A stretch of 64,000 nt of DNA from an uncultured Bacteroidota bacterium (GCA_902595555.1 CACJQM010000001.1:62001-126000), one strand, 5' to 3'; shown: positions 36,484 through 45,473, counted from the stretch's first letter. The notes: a model not told the origin generated them from the letters alone. Numbers and translations are program-made.

Positions 36484-37812
36484 TTGAAGGTTGCATTTAA
36501 AACATTAGGTTGTAAACTAAATTACTCAGAAACATCATCAATTTCAAGAGAATTTGTTAAAAAAGGTTATGAAAAAGTTTCTTTTGATGATGCATCTGAT
36601 ATTTATGTTATAAACACTTGTTCAGTTACACAAAATGCAGATAAAGAATTTAAATATCTTGTTAATAAAGTAAAAAGAAAAAACCCTAATTCTTCAGTAA
36701 TTGCTATTGGATGTTACGCTCAATTAAAGCCAAAAAAAATATCAGAAATACCCGGAGTTGATTTGGTATTAGGTGCAGATAAAAAGTTTGATATCCTAAA
36801 CTATTTAAACTTAGAAGATCAAGACAATAATAATATTCATTCTTGCGAAATTAATTCTGTTGATTTTTTTAAAAGTTCATATTCACTAGGTGATAGAACA
36901 AGATCATTCTTAAAAGTCCAAGACGGTTGTGACTATAAATGCACCTATTGTACAATACCACAAGCCAGAGGAAAGTCTAGGAGTGGTACTATATCAGAGT
37001 TATTAGATAACGTTAAACATTTAGTTGCAAGTGGAGTTAAAGAGATTGTTTTAACAGGTGTTAATATTGGTGATTATGGAATTTTTGACACTAAGACCAA
37101 AAAAAGAGAAACTAATTTTTACGAGTTAATATCTAACATTGATTTAATTCCAGACTTGGACAGAGTTCGGATTTCCTCGATTGAACCGAACCTATTGTCA
37201 GATGAAATCATTCAATTTGTTCAAAATAGTAATTCTTTTGTTAAACATTTTCATATTCCCCTTCAAAGTGGATCGGATAAAATTTTGAAGTTAATGAAAA
37301 GAAGGTATTTGAAGGACTTATATATATCTAGAATTAATAAAATAAAAGAGTTAATGCCTGACTGTTGTATAGGTGTAGATGTAATTGTTGGTTTTCCCGG
37401 TGAAACAGAGGAGGACTTCAATGAAACCTATGAATTTTTGAAAGCTTTAAATATTTCTTATCTGCATGTTTTTTCTTACTCCGAAAGAGACAATACTGAA
37501 TCCTTAAAAATTAACTATAAAATTCCAAAAAAAATTAGAGCTACGAGAAGTCAAATTTTAAGAAAATTATCAGATAAAAAGAAAAAGAATTTTTATGAAT
37601 CAAATATGAATCAAATAAGACCTGTTTTATTTGAGTCAAAAAACTATGATGGATATATTTATGGATATACTGATAATTATATAAGAGTAAAAACTTTATG
37701 GTCTAAGAATCTAGTTGACAATTTGGTTGATTGTGAGTTGATTAATATTGATGATGGAATAATTATGAATGCTAAAGTTTATGAAAAAGAAACTATAGCC
37801 TTACACCTATAG
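36484..37812 (+). CDS. mtaB: tRNA threonylcarbamoyladenosine methylthiotransferase
   Basis: MtaB adds the methylthio group to t6A37 of tRNAs. The 442-residue protein has the N-terminal methylthiotransferase domain with three cluster ligands (TLGCKLN, INTCSVT, AIGCYAQ), the radical-SAM Cys triplet in DGCDYKCTYCTIP, and a C-terminal TRAM-like domain. TLGCKLN and the overall pattern fit MtaB better than MiaB or RimO. It starts with TTG, and the 3' end overlaps the convergent small gene by 20 bases. Confidence 0.9.
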   Translation: MKVAFKTLGCKLNYSETSSISREFVKKGYEKVSFDDASDIYVINTCSVTQNADKEFKYLVNKVKRKNPNSSVIAIGCYAQLKPKKISEIPGVDLVLGADKKFDILNYLNLEDQDNNNIHSCEINSVDFFKSSYSLGDRTRSFLKVQDGCDYKCTYCTIPQARGKSRSGTISELLDNVKHLVASGVKEIVLTGVNIGDYGIFDTKTKKRETNFYELISNIDLIPDLDRVRISSIEPNLLSDEIIQFVQNSNSFVKHFHIPLQSGSDKILKLMKRRYLKDLYISRINKIKELMPDCCIGVDVIVGFPGETEEDFNETYEFLKALNISYLHVFSYSERDNTESLKINYKIPKKIRATRSQILRKLSDKKKKNFYESNMNQIRPVLFESKNYDGYIYGYTDNYIRVKTLWSKNLVDNLVDCELINIDDGIIMNAKVYEKETIALHL

Positions 37813-38083
37813 GCAATAAGTCCATATATTCCTTATTGCTTTTTAAGAATTTTTTAATTTCCGAGGAAGTAGGCATCATTCTTAATTTTCTACCTTTAAT
37901 AATTTCAAAAATTTGAACTAAGAATTCTTCTTTAAATTCATCTGACGTGTTTTCAGGAAGAATAATTTTTGTTAAGAAGATTTTTCTTTCTTGAAGAGCA
38001 TATTCAACTTTTGCTAATTGACCACCGATATTAACTTCAAATTGTCTAAGAAAATTATTGTCATTAATATCTAAATTTGTCAT
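37793..38083 (-). CDS. Small GNAT-like (NATD1/YidJ type) protein lacking the CoA loop
   Basis: The 96-residue product follows the pattern of the small NATD1-type N-acetyltransferases: N-terminal strands (FEVNIGGQLAKVEYALQERKIFLTKIILPE), then a helix and a C-terminal strand-helix ending RMMPTSSEIKKFLKSNKEY, comparable to the family's CPF..Y..HPEY region. The Gly-rich acetyl-CoA loop that normally follows the Pro-Glu is missing; here it reads NTSDEFKEEFLVQ. It may be a non-catalytic homologue. The mtaB terminator lies inside its coding sequence. Confidence 0.65.
   Translation of the reverse strand: MTNLDINDNNFLRQFEVNIGGQLAKVEYALQERKIFLTKIILPENTSDEFKEEFLVQIFEIIKGRKLRMMPTSSEIKKFLKSNKEYMDLLPIGVRL
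37813..37844 (+). terminator. mtaB terminator inside the opposing GNAT-like gene
   Basis: A perfect 8-bp stem (GCAATAAG at 37813-37820 with CTTATTGC at 37832-37839), an 11-base loop and five T residues follow the mtaB stop at once. The whole hairpin lies in the 3' coding part of the convergent gene. Confidence 0.65.
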
Positions 38084-38100
38084 AAAAACAGTTTGTTATT

Positions 38101-38108
38101 TATTTTTG
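38101..38108 (+). promoter_or_regulatory. Promoter of the alpha/beta hydrolase gene: TTTG, 21 bases, TATTTTTG
   Basis: The -7 element is an exact TAnnTTTG match, with TTTG at 38076-38079 as a possible -33 element. The core lies seven bases from an oppositely oriented -7 element at 38115-38122. Confidence 0.5.
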
Positions 38109-38114
38109 CAGACG

Positions 38115-38122
38115 CAAATATA
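38115..38122 (-). promoter_or_regulatory. -7 element TATATTTG of the GNAT-like gene
   Basis: On the minus strand this is an exact TAnnTTTG match, 31 bases before the ATG at 38083. It faces the plus-strand element at 38101-38108, so the two promoter cores overlap. Confidence 0.5.
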
Positions 38123-38154
38123 CAAAAATTCACATTGAATTTTACTATTGAGCT

Positions 38155-38820
38155 ATGAATCAAGATATTATATATGATGTTTACTTAATGCCAGGAATGG
38201 CTGCAAACCCAAAGATATTTGAGTTTATAAAACTTCCTTCAAATTTCAAAGTTCACCATTTAGAGTGGCAGATGCCTTACAAAAATGAATTGATGTCCGA
38301 ATATGCTTTGAGAATTAGTAGATTAATCAAAGGAAATAACATTGCACTTATCGGAGTATCATTTGGAGGAATCATAGTTCAAGAAATTTCAAAAATTATA
38401 AAATGCAAGAAAGTTATAATTATTTCTAGTGTAAAATCAAATAAAGAACTTCCTTTAATGATGCAAATTGGAAAAAAAACAAAGGCTTACAAATTTTTAA
38501 ATATAAATTGGATTCATGATTTTGAATCATTAGCATTATTTGTATTTGGCCCAATTGTTAGAAATAGAATTCAGTTATATAGAAAGTATCTATCAGTTAG
38601 AGACGAAAATTATTTAAAATGGTCGATTGATCAAATAGTTAATTGGAATCAAAAAACCCCTCTAAAAGATGTAATACATATCCATGGAACTATTGATTTA
38701 GTTTTTCCATCAATCTACATTAAAAAAGCAATTTTTGTTTCAGGTGGAAATCATGCAATGATTCTTAGAAAAGCGTCTTGGTTTAATAAAAACTTACCTA
38801 GGATTATTTCAGAAAATTAA
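38155..38820 (+). CDS. Alpha/beta hydrolase
   Basis: The 221-residue protein has the alpha/beta hydrolase triad: nucleophile Ser in GVSFGG (about 66), Asp in HGTIDLVFP (about 179) and His in GGNHAMI (about 196). The oxyanion segment YLMPGMAA lies near the N-terminus. There is no signal peptide, so it is probably cytoplasmic. The substrate is unknown. The stop codon is shared in TTAA with the convergent TPR protein. Confidence 0.85.
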   Translation: MNQDIIYDVYLMPGMAANPKIFEFIKLPSNFKVHHLEWQMPYKNELMSEYALRISRLIKGNNIALIGVSFGGIIVQEISKIIKCKKVIIISSVKSNKELPLMMQIGKKTKAYKFLNINWIHDFESLALFVFGPIVRNRIQLYRKYLSVRDENYLKWSIDQIVNWNQKTPLKDVIHIHGTIDLVFPSIYIKKAIFVSGGNHAMILRKASWFNKNLPRIISEN

Positions 38821-39332
38821 ATTCTTTTCATTTGAGTTTGCATTAATTTAATTTGTTGATTAAGCAAACCCTGTGAATCAAGTTTTTTTGCCTCATTCAA
38901 GAACATTGTTGCCTCCCTTTTTCTTCTTTTTTGCATCAAAATTCCAGCAAGGCTAAGTTTAGCCATCGCAAGGTCTTGATTCATATTTAAACCATATGAA
39001 ATTGCTTTTTTGAAATATTTCTCTGCCGTTGTTAAGTTCCTCTGGGAATATACAATTCCAAACAGATAATTGTAATATCCAACTTGTTTTTTGATTAATG
39101 CAGACTCTGGATTTTTTATTTTCATTAGCCATTTCTCTGTTCCTTCAAAATCTTGTTTTCTCATCCTTAAGAAAGCCATAATCAAAATTTCATTTTTAAA
39201 ATATAGCAATAAGAATGTTAATGATAAAAATATTAATGCGATACCATTTCCAATGTTATCAACCATAAATTGTTGTATTGAAAATCCAAAAATGCCAATA
39301 GATAATATGAGCTTAAATATTTTGTTAAACAT
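38817..39332 (-). CDS. Membrane-anchored TPR-like protein
   Basis: The 171-residue protein begins with two membrane helices (about 5-22 and 28-47), then has helical repeats from about 50 to 165 (GTEKWLMKIK, YNYLFGIVYSQRNLTTAEKYFKKAISYG, AMAKLSLAGILMQKRRKREATMFLNEAKKL) that look like two to three TPR units. TPRs usually mediate protein contacts. No more specific family was recognised; it is probably an inner membrane scaffold with a cytoplasmic repeat domain (inference). Confidence 0.65.
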   Translation of the reverse strand: MFNKIFKLILSIGIFGFSIQQFMVDNIGNGIALIFLSLTFLLLYFKNEILIMAFLRMRKQDFEGTEKWLMKIKNPESALIKKQVGYYNYLFGIVYSQRNLTTAEKYFKKAISYGLNMNQDLAMAKLSLAGILMQKRRKREATMFLNEAKKLDSQGLLNQQIKLMQTQMKRI

Positions 39333-39393
39333 GATGTTGTTTTAGGTAAAAGTAAAAAAAGAATTTTATATAATCTTTAAAATTAATTTATTG

Positions 39394-39401
39394 TATATTT
39401 G
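39394..39401 (+). promoter_or_regulatory. -7 element TATATTTG upstream of rpmH
   Basis: This is an exact TAnnTTTG match ending 26 bases before the rpmH ATG. A clear -33 element was not seen. Confidence 0.5.
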
Positions 39402-39427
39402 GCCGAAATTTAAAAATATTTTTCTTC

Positions 39428-39586
39428 ATGAAAAGAACATTTCAACCATCAAACAGGAAAAGAAAAAACAAACATGGTTTTAGAGAAAGAATGTCTACTG
39501 CAGAAGGTAGAAAAGTCTTATCTGCAAGAAGAAAAAAGGGAAGAAAAAAATTAAGTGTTTCGAGTGAGCCTAATCATAAGAAATGA
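39428..39586 (+). CDS. rpmH: 50S ribosomal protein L34
   Basis: Conceptual translation gives 52 residues beginning [22 protein letters not shown] and continuing [23 protein letters not shown], the conserved L34, a small basic protein of the large subunit. Bacterial L34 usually has about 44-52 residues. It has its own promoter upstream and a strong terminator downstream. The usual neighbours rnpA and dnaA are not present here. Confidence 0.96.
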   Translation: MKRTFQPSNRKRKNKHGFRERMSTAEGRKVLSARRKKGRKKLSVSSEPNHKK

Positions 39587-39602
39587 GTTGATAAAATTTA
39601 AT

Positions 39603-39642
39603 AAAAAAAAAGGTGTTGCTATTTTAGTAACACCTTTTTTTT
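39603..39642 (+). terminator. Intrinsic terminator of rpmH
   Basis: The stem GGTGTTGCTA (39612-39621) pairs with TAGTAACACC (39625-39634) through ten pairs including one G-U, with a TTT loop. It is flanked by an A run and a T run that extend the stem. It lies 25 bases after rpmH and 30 bases before carB. Confidence 0.88.
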
Positions 39643-39664
39643 GATATATTGGTAAGCCAAAAAG

Positions 39665-42514
39665 ATGCCCCTAAGAAAAGACCTAAAAAGTATCCTTATA
39701 ATCGGTTCTGGACCAATTATTATTGGACAAGCATGTGAGTTTGATTATTCTGGTTCTCAAGCACTTAGATCATTGAAAGAAGATGGTATTGAGACTATTC
39801 TAATTAATTCAAATCCTGCAACAATCATGACCGATCCCGTAATGGCTGATCATATTTATCTTCTTCCATTAAATACAAAATCTATAAGAAAGATTTTAAA
39901 AAAGCATAAAATTGATGCTGTTCTGCCAACTATGGGAGGTCAAACAGCACTTAATTTGTGTATTGAAGCTGGTGAAAAAGGTATTTGGGAAGAATTTAAT
40001 GTTGATATCATTGGAGTTGATATTGATGCAATTCAAATCACAGAGGATAGAGAAAAATTTAGGCAGTTATTAGATAAAATTGATATTCCCTATGCGCCCT
40101 CAGAAACAGCAACATCTTTTCTAAAAGGAAAAGAAATTGCTCAAGAATTTGGATTCCCCTTATGTGTAAGGCCCTCTTTTACACTTGGCGGAACAGGAGC
40201 TTCTATTGTATATGAAAAGGAAAAATATGATACTCTTCTGAAGCGAGGTCTTGAAGCTTCTCCAATACATGAGGTAATGATTGATAAAGCTCTACTCGGT
40301 TGGAAGGAATATGAATTAGAATTATTAAGAGACAAAAATGATAATGTGGTTATCATTTGTACGATTGAAAATATGGATCCAATGGGGATACATACTGGAG
40401 ATTCAATTACTGTTGCGCCTGCCATGACTCTTTCTGATACTACTTATCAAAAAATGAGAGACATGGCTATAAAGATGATGAGAAGTATAGGAGATTTTGC
40501 TGGAGGTTGTAATGTTCAATTTGCAGTTAGTCCAGATGATAAGGAAGATATAATTGCCATAGAAATAAATCCACGAGTTTCAAGGTCTTCTGCATTAGCA
40601 TCTAAAGCAACAGGCTATCCAATCGCTAAAATTGCAAGTAAACTTGCTATTGGTTACTCATTAGACGAATTGGATAATCAGATAACAAAATCCACCTCAG
40701 CGCTGTTTGAGCCTACATTAGATTATGTTATAGTTAAAATACCAAGATGGAACTTTGACAAATTTGAAGGATCTGAAAGAACTGTTGGATTACAGATGAA
40801 AGCTGTTGGTGAGGTTATGGCCATTGGAAGGTCATTCCAAGAAGCTTTACACAAGGCAACACAATCATTGGAGATTAAAAGAAATGGTTTGGGTGCTGAT
40901 GGAAAAGGTTACACAGATTATCAAACAATAATCAACAAGTTAAAATTTCCTAGCTGGGATAGAGTTTTTGTAATATACGATGCAATAAAGATTGGTATAT
41001 CTATTGAAAGAATCCATGAAATCACAAAAATTGACATTTGGTTCCTCAAACAGTATGAAGAACTCTCTAATTTGGAAAATGAAATAGAGAAACATGATAT
41101 AAAAACTGTATCAAAAGAATTATTACTAGAGGCTAAACAAAAAGGTTTTGCCGATAGACAGATTGCCCACATGCTTAAATGTCTTGAAAGCGAAGTACAT
41201 AAAAAAAGAAAAGATTTAAATATAAATAGAGTCTATAAATTAGTTGATACATGTGCTGCTGAGTTTCAGGCTTTAACACCATATTATTATTCAACATTTG
41301 AACAAGAAATTTCAACTGCTAATGGCAAAACATATACTCATAATGAAAGTAAATCAACTGACCGTGAAAAGGTAGTTGTACTGGGATCAGGTCCTAATAG
41401 GATAGGACAGGGAATTGAATTTGATTATTGTTGTGTACATGGTGTTCTAGCAGCTTCAGAATGTGGTTATGAAACAATAATGATTAACTGTAACCCTGAA
41501 ACAGTTTCAACTGATTTCGATGTTGCAGATAAATTATACTTTGAACCCGTTTTTTGGGAACATATTTATGATATAATTCAACATGAGAACCCAATCGGTG
41601 TTATCGTACAACTTGGTGGGCAAACTGCGTTAAAGTTAGCTGAAAAATTAGACAGACACGGAGTAAAAATAATAGGCACTACTTATAAATCTCTTGATTT
41701 AGCTGAGGACAGAGGATCATTTTCTGAACTTTTAAAAAAGAACAAAATACCTTATCCTGAATTTGGTGTTGCTGAGACTGCAGATCAAGCTTTAAAGCTT
41801 GCTGATACATTGAAGTTTCCAATTTTAGTTAGACCTTCCTATGTATTGGGTGGTCAGGGAATGAAAATCGTTATTAATAAAGAAGAACTTGAGGCTCACG
41901 TGGTAGATTTGTTACAAAAAATACCTAACAATAAACTATTATTAGATCATTATCTTGATGGTGCAATTGAGGCTGAGGCAGATGCCATATGTGATGGTGA
42001 AAAAGTTCAAATTATTGGAATTATGGAGCATATTGAGCCATGCGGTATTCACTCTGGTGATTCAAACGCAACACTTCCACCATTTAATTTAGGAGATTTT
42101 GTTATGCAACAAATTATTGATCACACCCATAAAATTGCACTGGCATTAAATACAGTAGGTTTAATAAATATTCAATTTGCGATTAAGGATGATACAGTTT
42201 TCATAATTGAGGCTAACCCACGAGCATCTAGAACAGTCCCATTTATTTCAAAAGCATACAAACAACCATATGTAAACTATGCTACTAAAATTATGCTGGG
42301 TAAAAATAAAGTTGATGATTTTAAGTTTGATCCTAAATTAGATGGCTTTGCAATAAAACAACCTGTATTCTCATTCAGTAAATTCCCAAATGTTGATAAA
42401 AGCTTAGGCCCAGAGATGAAAAGTACAGGTGAAAGTATTTTATTCATAGATGATCTAAAAGATGATGATTTCTATGAAATTTATTCGAGAAGAAAAATGT
42501 ACTTAACCAAGTAA
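39665..42514 (+). CDS. carB: Carbamoyl-phosphate synthase large subunit lacking the allosteric domain
   Basis: CarB makes carbamoyl phosphate from bicarbonate, ATP and ammonia delivered by CarA. The 949-residue product has both ATP-grasp halves: the first with GSGPIIIGQACEFDYSG, VLPTMGGQTALNLC and EINPRVSRSSALASKATGYP, the second with GSGPNRIGQGIEFDYC, VQLGGQTALKLA and EANPRASRTVPFISKA. E. coli CarB has 1073 residues; the last 120 or so, the MGS domain that binds UMP and ornithine, are missing. The stop is clean, and rmuC starts two bases later, so this is not a frameshift. Confidence 0.97.
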   Translation: MPLRKDLKSILIIGSGPIIIGQACEFDYSGSQALRSLKEDGIETILINSNPATIMTDPVMADHIYLLPLNTKSIRKILKKHKIDAVLPTMGGQTALNLCIEAGEKGIWEEFNVDIIGVDIDAIQITEDREKFRQLLDKIDIPYAPSETATSFLKGKEIAQEFGFPLCVRPSFTLGGTGASIVYEKEKYDTLLKRGLEASPIHEVMIDKALLGWKEYELELLRDKNDNVVIICTIENMDPMGIHTGDSITVAPAMTLSDTTYQKMRDMAIKMMRSIGDFAGGCNVQFAVSPDDKEDIIAIEINPRVSRSSALASKATGYPIAKIASKLAIGYSLDELDNQITKSTSALFEPTLDYVIVKIPRWNFDKFEGSERTVGLQMKAVGEVMAIGRSFQEALHKATQSLEIKRNGLGADGKGYTDYQTIINKLKFPSWDRVFVIYDAIKIGISIERIHEITKIDIWFLKQYEELSNLENEIEKHDIKTVSKELLLEAKQKGFADRQIAHMLKCLESEVHKKRKDLNINRVYKLVDTCAAEFQALTPYYYSTFEQEISTANGKTYTHNESKSTDREKVVVLGSGPNRIGQGIEFDYCCVHGVLAASECGYETIMINCNPETVSTDFDVADKLYFEPVFWEHIYDIIQHENPIGVIVQLGGQTALKLAEKLDRHGVKIIGTTYKSLDLAEDRGSFSELLKKNKIPYPEFGVAETADQALKLADTLKFPILVRPSYVLGGQGMKIVINKEELEAHVVDLLQKIPNNKLLLDHYLDGAIEAEADAICDGEKVQIIGIMEHIEPCGIHSGDSNATLPPFNLGDFVMQQIIDHTHKIALALNTVGLINIQFAIKDDTVFIIEANPRASRTVPFISKAYKQPYVNYATKIMLGKNKVDDFKFDPKLDGFAIKQPVFSFSKFPNVDKSLGPEMKSTGESILFIDDLKDDDFYEIYSRRKMYLTK

Positions 42515-42516
42515 TT

Positions 42517-43623
42517 TTGGAATTAATAATTATTATAGTTCTCTGTATAATTCTAGCAATTTTAGTTTTTGTTTTATTTAAAAACAAAGGTGGTAACGAA
42601 TCCGATGTTATAATACAACTTACCAACAGTTTATCCAATCAAATTCAGAACATAAGAAAAGAAATAAACGATAATTCTGAGAAAAGCAGGTTAGAAATTG
42701 AATCTAAACTAAAAGTTATTAATAAAGAGATTTCGGATTTTCAGATATCATCTAAATCATCAATGCAAAAACAATTTGCAGACTCCAACAAAATAATTAA
42801 AGATGTTACTAATGAACTTGCTAAGATCAAGGGAACTAATGAGCAAGTATTAAGTTTTGCAAACCAAATGAAGTCATTAGAAAAAATCTTAGGTAACCAA
42901 AAACAACGTGGTATTTTTGGTGAAATACAGCTTGAAAATTTACTTTCGAATGTTCTTCCACCAGAGATTTTTCAAATGCAGTACACATTTAAAAGTGGTG
43001 ATATTGTTGATGCTATTATAAAAGTAAATGAAAATATTATCCCTATTGATGCAAAATTTTCTCTTGATAACTATAATAGAATGATAGAGAGTTCTGATGA
43101 TGCTGAAATAAAAAATTTGGAAAAGAAATTTAAAGAAGATATAAAGTCAAGAATTGACGAAACATCAAAATATATAAAACCCCAGGAAAAGACACTGGAT
43201 TATGCTTTTATGTTTATTCCAGCTGATGGTTTATACCAAGATTTATTAAATAGTAGAGTAGGTAGTTTAAAAATTAACTCAAATGAACTTGTTTCTTACG
43301 CTTATTTGAAAAAGGTAATGATCGTATCTCCTATGAGTTTATTTCCAATGTTGCAAATTACCATGAAAGCATTAAATAATTTGAAATTTGAAAAGGAGAT
43401 TGATACTGTTATCAAAAACGTAAGAAATTTATCCAACCATCTAGCAAGCTACCAGCTTTATCATGATAAACTAGGTAATACATTAAAAACAGTTGTTAAT
43501 CATTACAATAAATCCTCTGACGAATTTGGAAAAATTGATAAGGACATCTCCAGAATATCAAATGGAAAAATCAAGTTAAATCTTGAAAATGAAACTGTTG
43601 AAAAACCTAATTTGAGGGAATAG
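42517..43623 (+). CDS. rmuC: DNA recombination protein RmuC
   Basis: The 368-residue protein starts with a membrane helix (about 2-24), continues with a long coiled coil (about 35-130, with SNQIQNIRKEINDNSEKSRLEIES) and has the RmuC nuclease-like domain (about 140-345, with GIFGEIQLENLLSNVLPPE, IPIDAKFSLDNY and ADGLYQDLL). RmuC limits rearrangements between short inverted repeats. The start is TTG two bases after the carB stop. It overlaps the convergent DUF6580 gene by 17 bases. Confidence 0.92.
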   Translation: MELIIIIVLCIILAILVFVLFKNKGGNESDVIIQLTNSLSNQIQNIRKEINDNSEKSRLEIESKLKVINKEISDFQISSKSSMQKQFADSNKIIKDVTNELAKIKGTNEQVLSFANQMKSLEKILGNQKQRGIFGEIQLENLLSNVLPPEIFQMQYTFKSGDIVDAIIKVNENIIPIDAKFSLDNYNRMIESSDDAEIKNLEKKFKEDIKSRIDETSKYIKPQEKTLDYAFMFIPADGLYQDLLNSRVGSLKINSNELVSYAYLKKVMIVSPMSLFPMLQITMKALNNLKFEKEIDTVIKNVRNLSNHLASYQLYHDKLGNTLKTVVNHYNKSSDEFGKIDKDISRISNGKIKLNLENETVEKPNLRE

Positions 43624-44098
43624 AAAAAAATTTTCTCTCAAAGAAGTTTAATGAAATTTTAGCAGAATAAGAATAAAATAGGTCTCCAGCTAACGTATAT
43701 CCAAAAAATGGTATCGCAGCAATATAACATGTTATTAATCCTTCTAAAGTCTTGGGATATCCGATTAACCACACTCCAAAGTTTGTAAAAAGGAAGAAAA
43801 CGATACTTGATAAAAGAACAGATTTAATATTTATTTTCCCGAATAGATACCCTATTCCGCTAATTAAAATAAAAGAAAAATATACAAACAGATTAATTAA
43901 AGAAATTCCTAAAATCAAATCTGAAATAAATAAGCATATTATCGGAATTGAAACAGCGATATATTTATTTTTAAAATTAATTATTGAAAATAATGCAACA
44001 GCTGTTACAGGTGTAAAATTTGGTGGATGAGGAATTAGTCTCGATAGTATAGCTATAATTATAATTCCTACGACAAAATGTGTTTTATTTATTTTCAT
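43607..44098 (-). CDS. DUF6580 family putative membrane transport protein
   Basis: The 163-residue protein is very hydrophobic, with five or so membrane helices. It carries the family's N-terminal pattern SRLIPHPPNFTPVTAVALFS, which places it in DUF6580, distantly like substrate-binding subunits of ECF/vitamin importers. No partner gene is adjacent, so the substrate is unknown. The start overlaps the purB stop by four bases, which suggests translational coupling, and the 3' end overlaps rmuC. Confidence 0.75.
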   Translation of the reverse strand: MKINKTHFVVGIIIIAILSRLIPHPPNFTPVTAVALFSIINFKNKYIAVSIPIICLFISDLILGISLINLFVYFSFILISGIGYLFGKINIKSVLLSSIVFFLFTNFGVWLIGYPKTLEGLITCYIAAIPFFGYTLAGDLFYSYSAKISLNFFERKFFSIPSN

Positions 44099-45432
44099 AT
44101 TCCAGTATAATTAAATGGACTTATTTTTTTAAGTTCATTTTTTATTTCATCACTAATTTCTAAATTTTCAATAAAGACAGTAAATGTTTTTTTATTAATT
44201 TCTTTATTATTTCTTGTTAGTTCTTTTAATGCCTCATATGGTTTAGGAAACCCCTCTCTTCTTAGAATTGTTTGAATTCCTTCAGCTATAACAATCCAGT
44301 TCTTTTCCAGGTCTGAATTAATTTTTTCAGTATTTACTAAAATTTTATTTATTCCTTTTATTGTAGAATTTATTCCAATAACAGTATGAGCTATTGGGAC
44401 ACCAATATTTCTTAAAACTGTACTGTCAGTAAGATCTCTCTGTAATCTCGATACAGGCAATTTTGATGACAAATGATTAAATATTGAGTTAGCAACACCA
44501 AGGTTGCCTTCCGAATTTTCAAAGTCAATTGGATTGACCTTATGTGGCATGGCAGAAGAACCGATTTCATCTTTTTTAATTATTTGTTTGAAATAATCCA
44601 TTGATATGTATAGCCACATATCTTTATTTAAATCAATTATGATTGAATTGATTCTTTTTAGGTTATCAAATATTGCCGCTAAATTATCGTAGTGCTCTAT
44701 TTGTGTAGTTGGGTAAGACAATTCCAAACCTAAATTACTAACAAATGATTTTGCGAATTTTTTCCAATCAATTTTTGGATATGCTACATGGTGTGCATTA
44801 AAATTACCAGTTGCACCTCCAAATTTTGCACAAAACGGAATCTTTTCTAGATGTTTAATTTGTTCTTTCAAGCGAACTATAAACACTTCAAATTCTTTAC
44901 CAAGTCTTGTTGGAGATGCAGGTTGACCATGAGTTCTAGCCAACATTGCAATATCTTTATATTCGTTCGCCTTATTTTTTAGGTTCTCTATGAAATTGCC
45001 TAATAAATCATAATAGCTATTAAAATATTCTTTTAATGAAAGAGGGATAGCTGTATTGTTTACATCTTGGGATGTCAGGCCAAAATGAATAAATTCAGAA
45101 TATTTTTCAAGATCTAATAACTCAAACTTTTCTTTTAAAAAATACTCAACTGCCTTCACATCATGATTTGTTGTTTTTTCAATTTCTTTTACTTTAATAG
45201 CATCAGAGTCATCAAAGTTGTTATAAATATCTCTTAGTTTGGAATTATTATTTTTATTCCAATCACTGAGCTGATTTATTTTTGACTCTGTAAGTTTGAT
45301 AAAATATTCAACCTCAACCCTTAATCTATACTTAATCAATGCTTTTTCTGAAAAAAATTCATCAAGAAAATGAGTTTGACTGTAATATCTACCATCAATT
45401 GGTGATATGGCGTTTATAGAATTATTATTCAT
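44095..45432 (-). CDS. purB: Adenylosuccinate lyase
   Basis: PurB releases fumarate in two steps of purine synthesis (SAICAR to AICAR, adenylosuccinate to AMP). The 445-residue product shows ISPIDGRY at the N-terminus, the catalytic His region LARTHGQPASPTRLGKE and the superfamily signature GSSAMPHKVNPIDFENSEGN. The length fits the E. coli-like subgroup. It has its own -7 element at 45446-45453 and is followed by the overlapping DUF6580 gene. Confidence 0.97.
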   Translation of the reverse strand: MNNNSINAISPIDGRYYSQTHFLDEFFSEKALIKYRLRVEVEYFIKLTESKINQLSDWNKNNNSKLRDIYNNFDDSDAIKVKEIEKTTNHDVKAVEYFLKEKFELLDLEKYSEFIHFGLTSQDVNNTAIPLSLKEYFNSYYDLLGNFIENLKNKANEYKDIAMLARTHGQPASPTRLGKEFEVFIVRLKEQIKHLEKIPFCAKFGGATGNFNAHHVAYPKIDWKKFAKSFVSNLGLELSYPTTQIEHYDNLAAIFDNLKRINSIIIDLNKDMWLYISMDYFKQIIKKDEIGSSAMPHKVNPIDFENSEGNLGVANSIFNHLSSKLPVSRLQRDLTDSTVLRNIGVPIAHTVIGINSTIKGINKILVNTEKINSDLEKNWIVIAEGIQTILRREGFPKPYEALKELTRNNKEINKKTFTVFIENLEISDEIKNELKKISPFNYTGI

Positions 45433-45445
45433 GAATTTAAAAATG

Positions 45446-45453
45446 CAAAGATA
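45446..45453 (-). promoter_or_regulatory. -7 element TATCTTTG upstream of purB
   Basis: On the minus strand this is an exact TAnnTTTG match ending 13 bases before the purB ATG, in the 41-base gap behind the preceding gene. Confidence 0.5.
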
Positions 45454-45473
45454 ATGTTAAAAAATTATAAGTA

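Noticed and set aside
42444-42516. Possible frameshift at the end of carB explaining the missing MGS domain
   Set aside because: rmuC starts two bases after the stop and no MGS-like sequence follows in any frame. The length also matches other flavobacterial CarB proteins.
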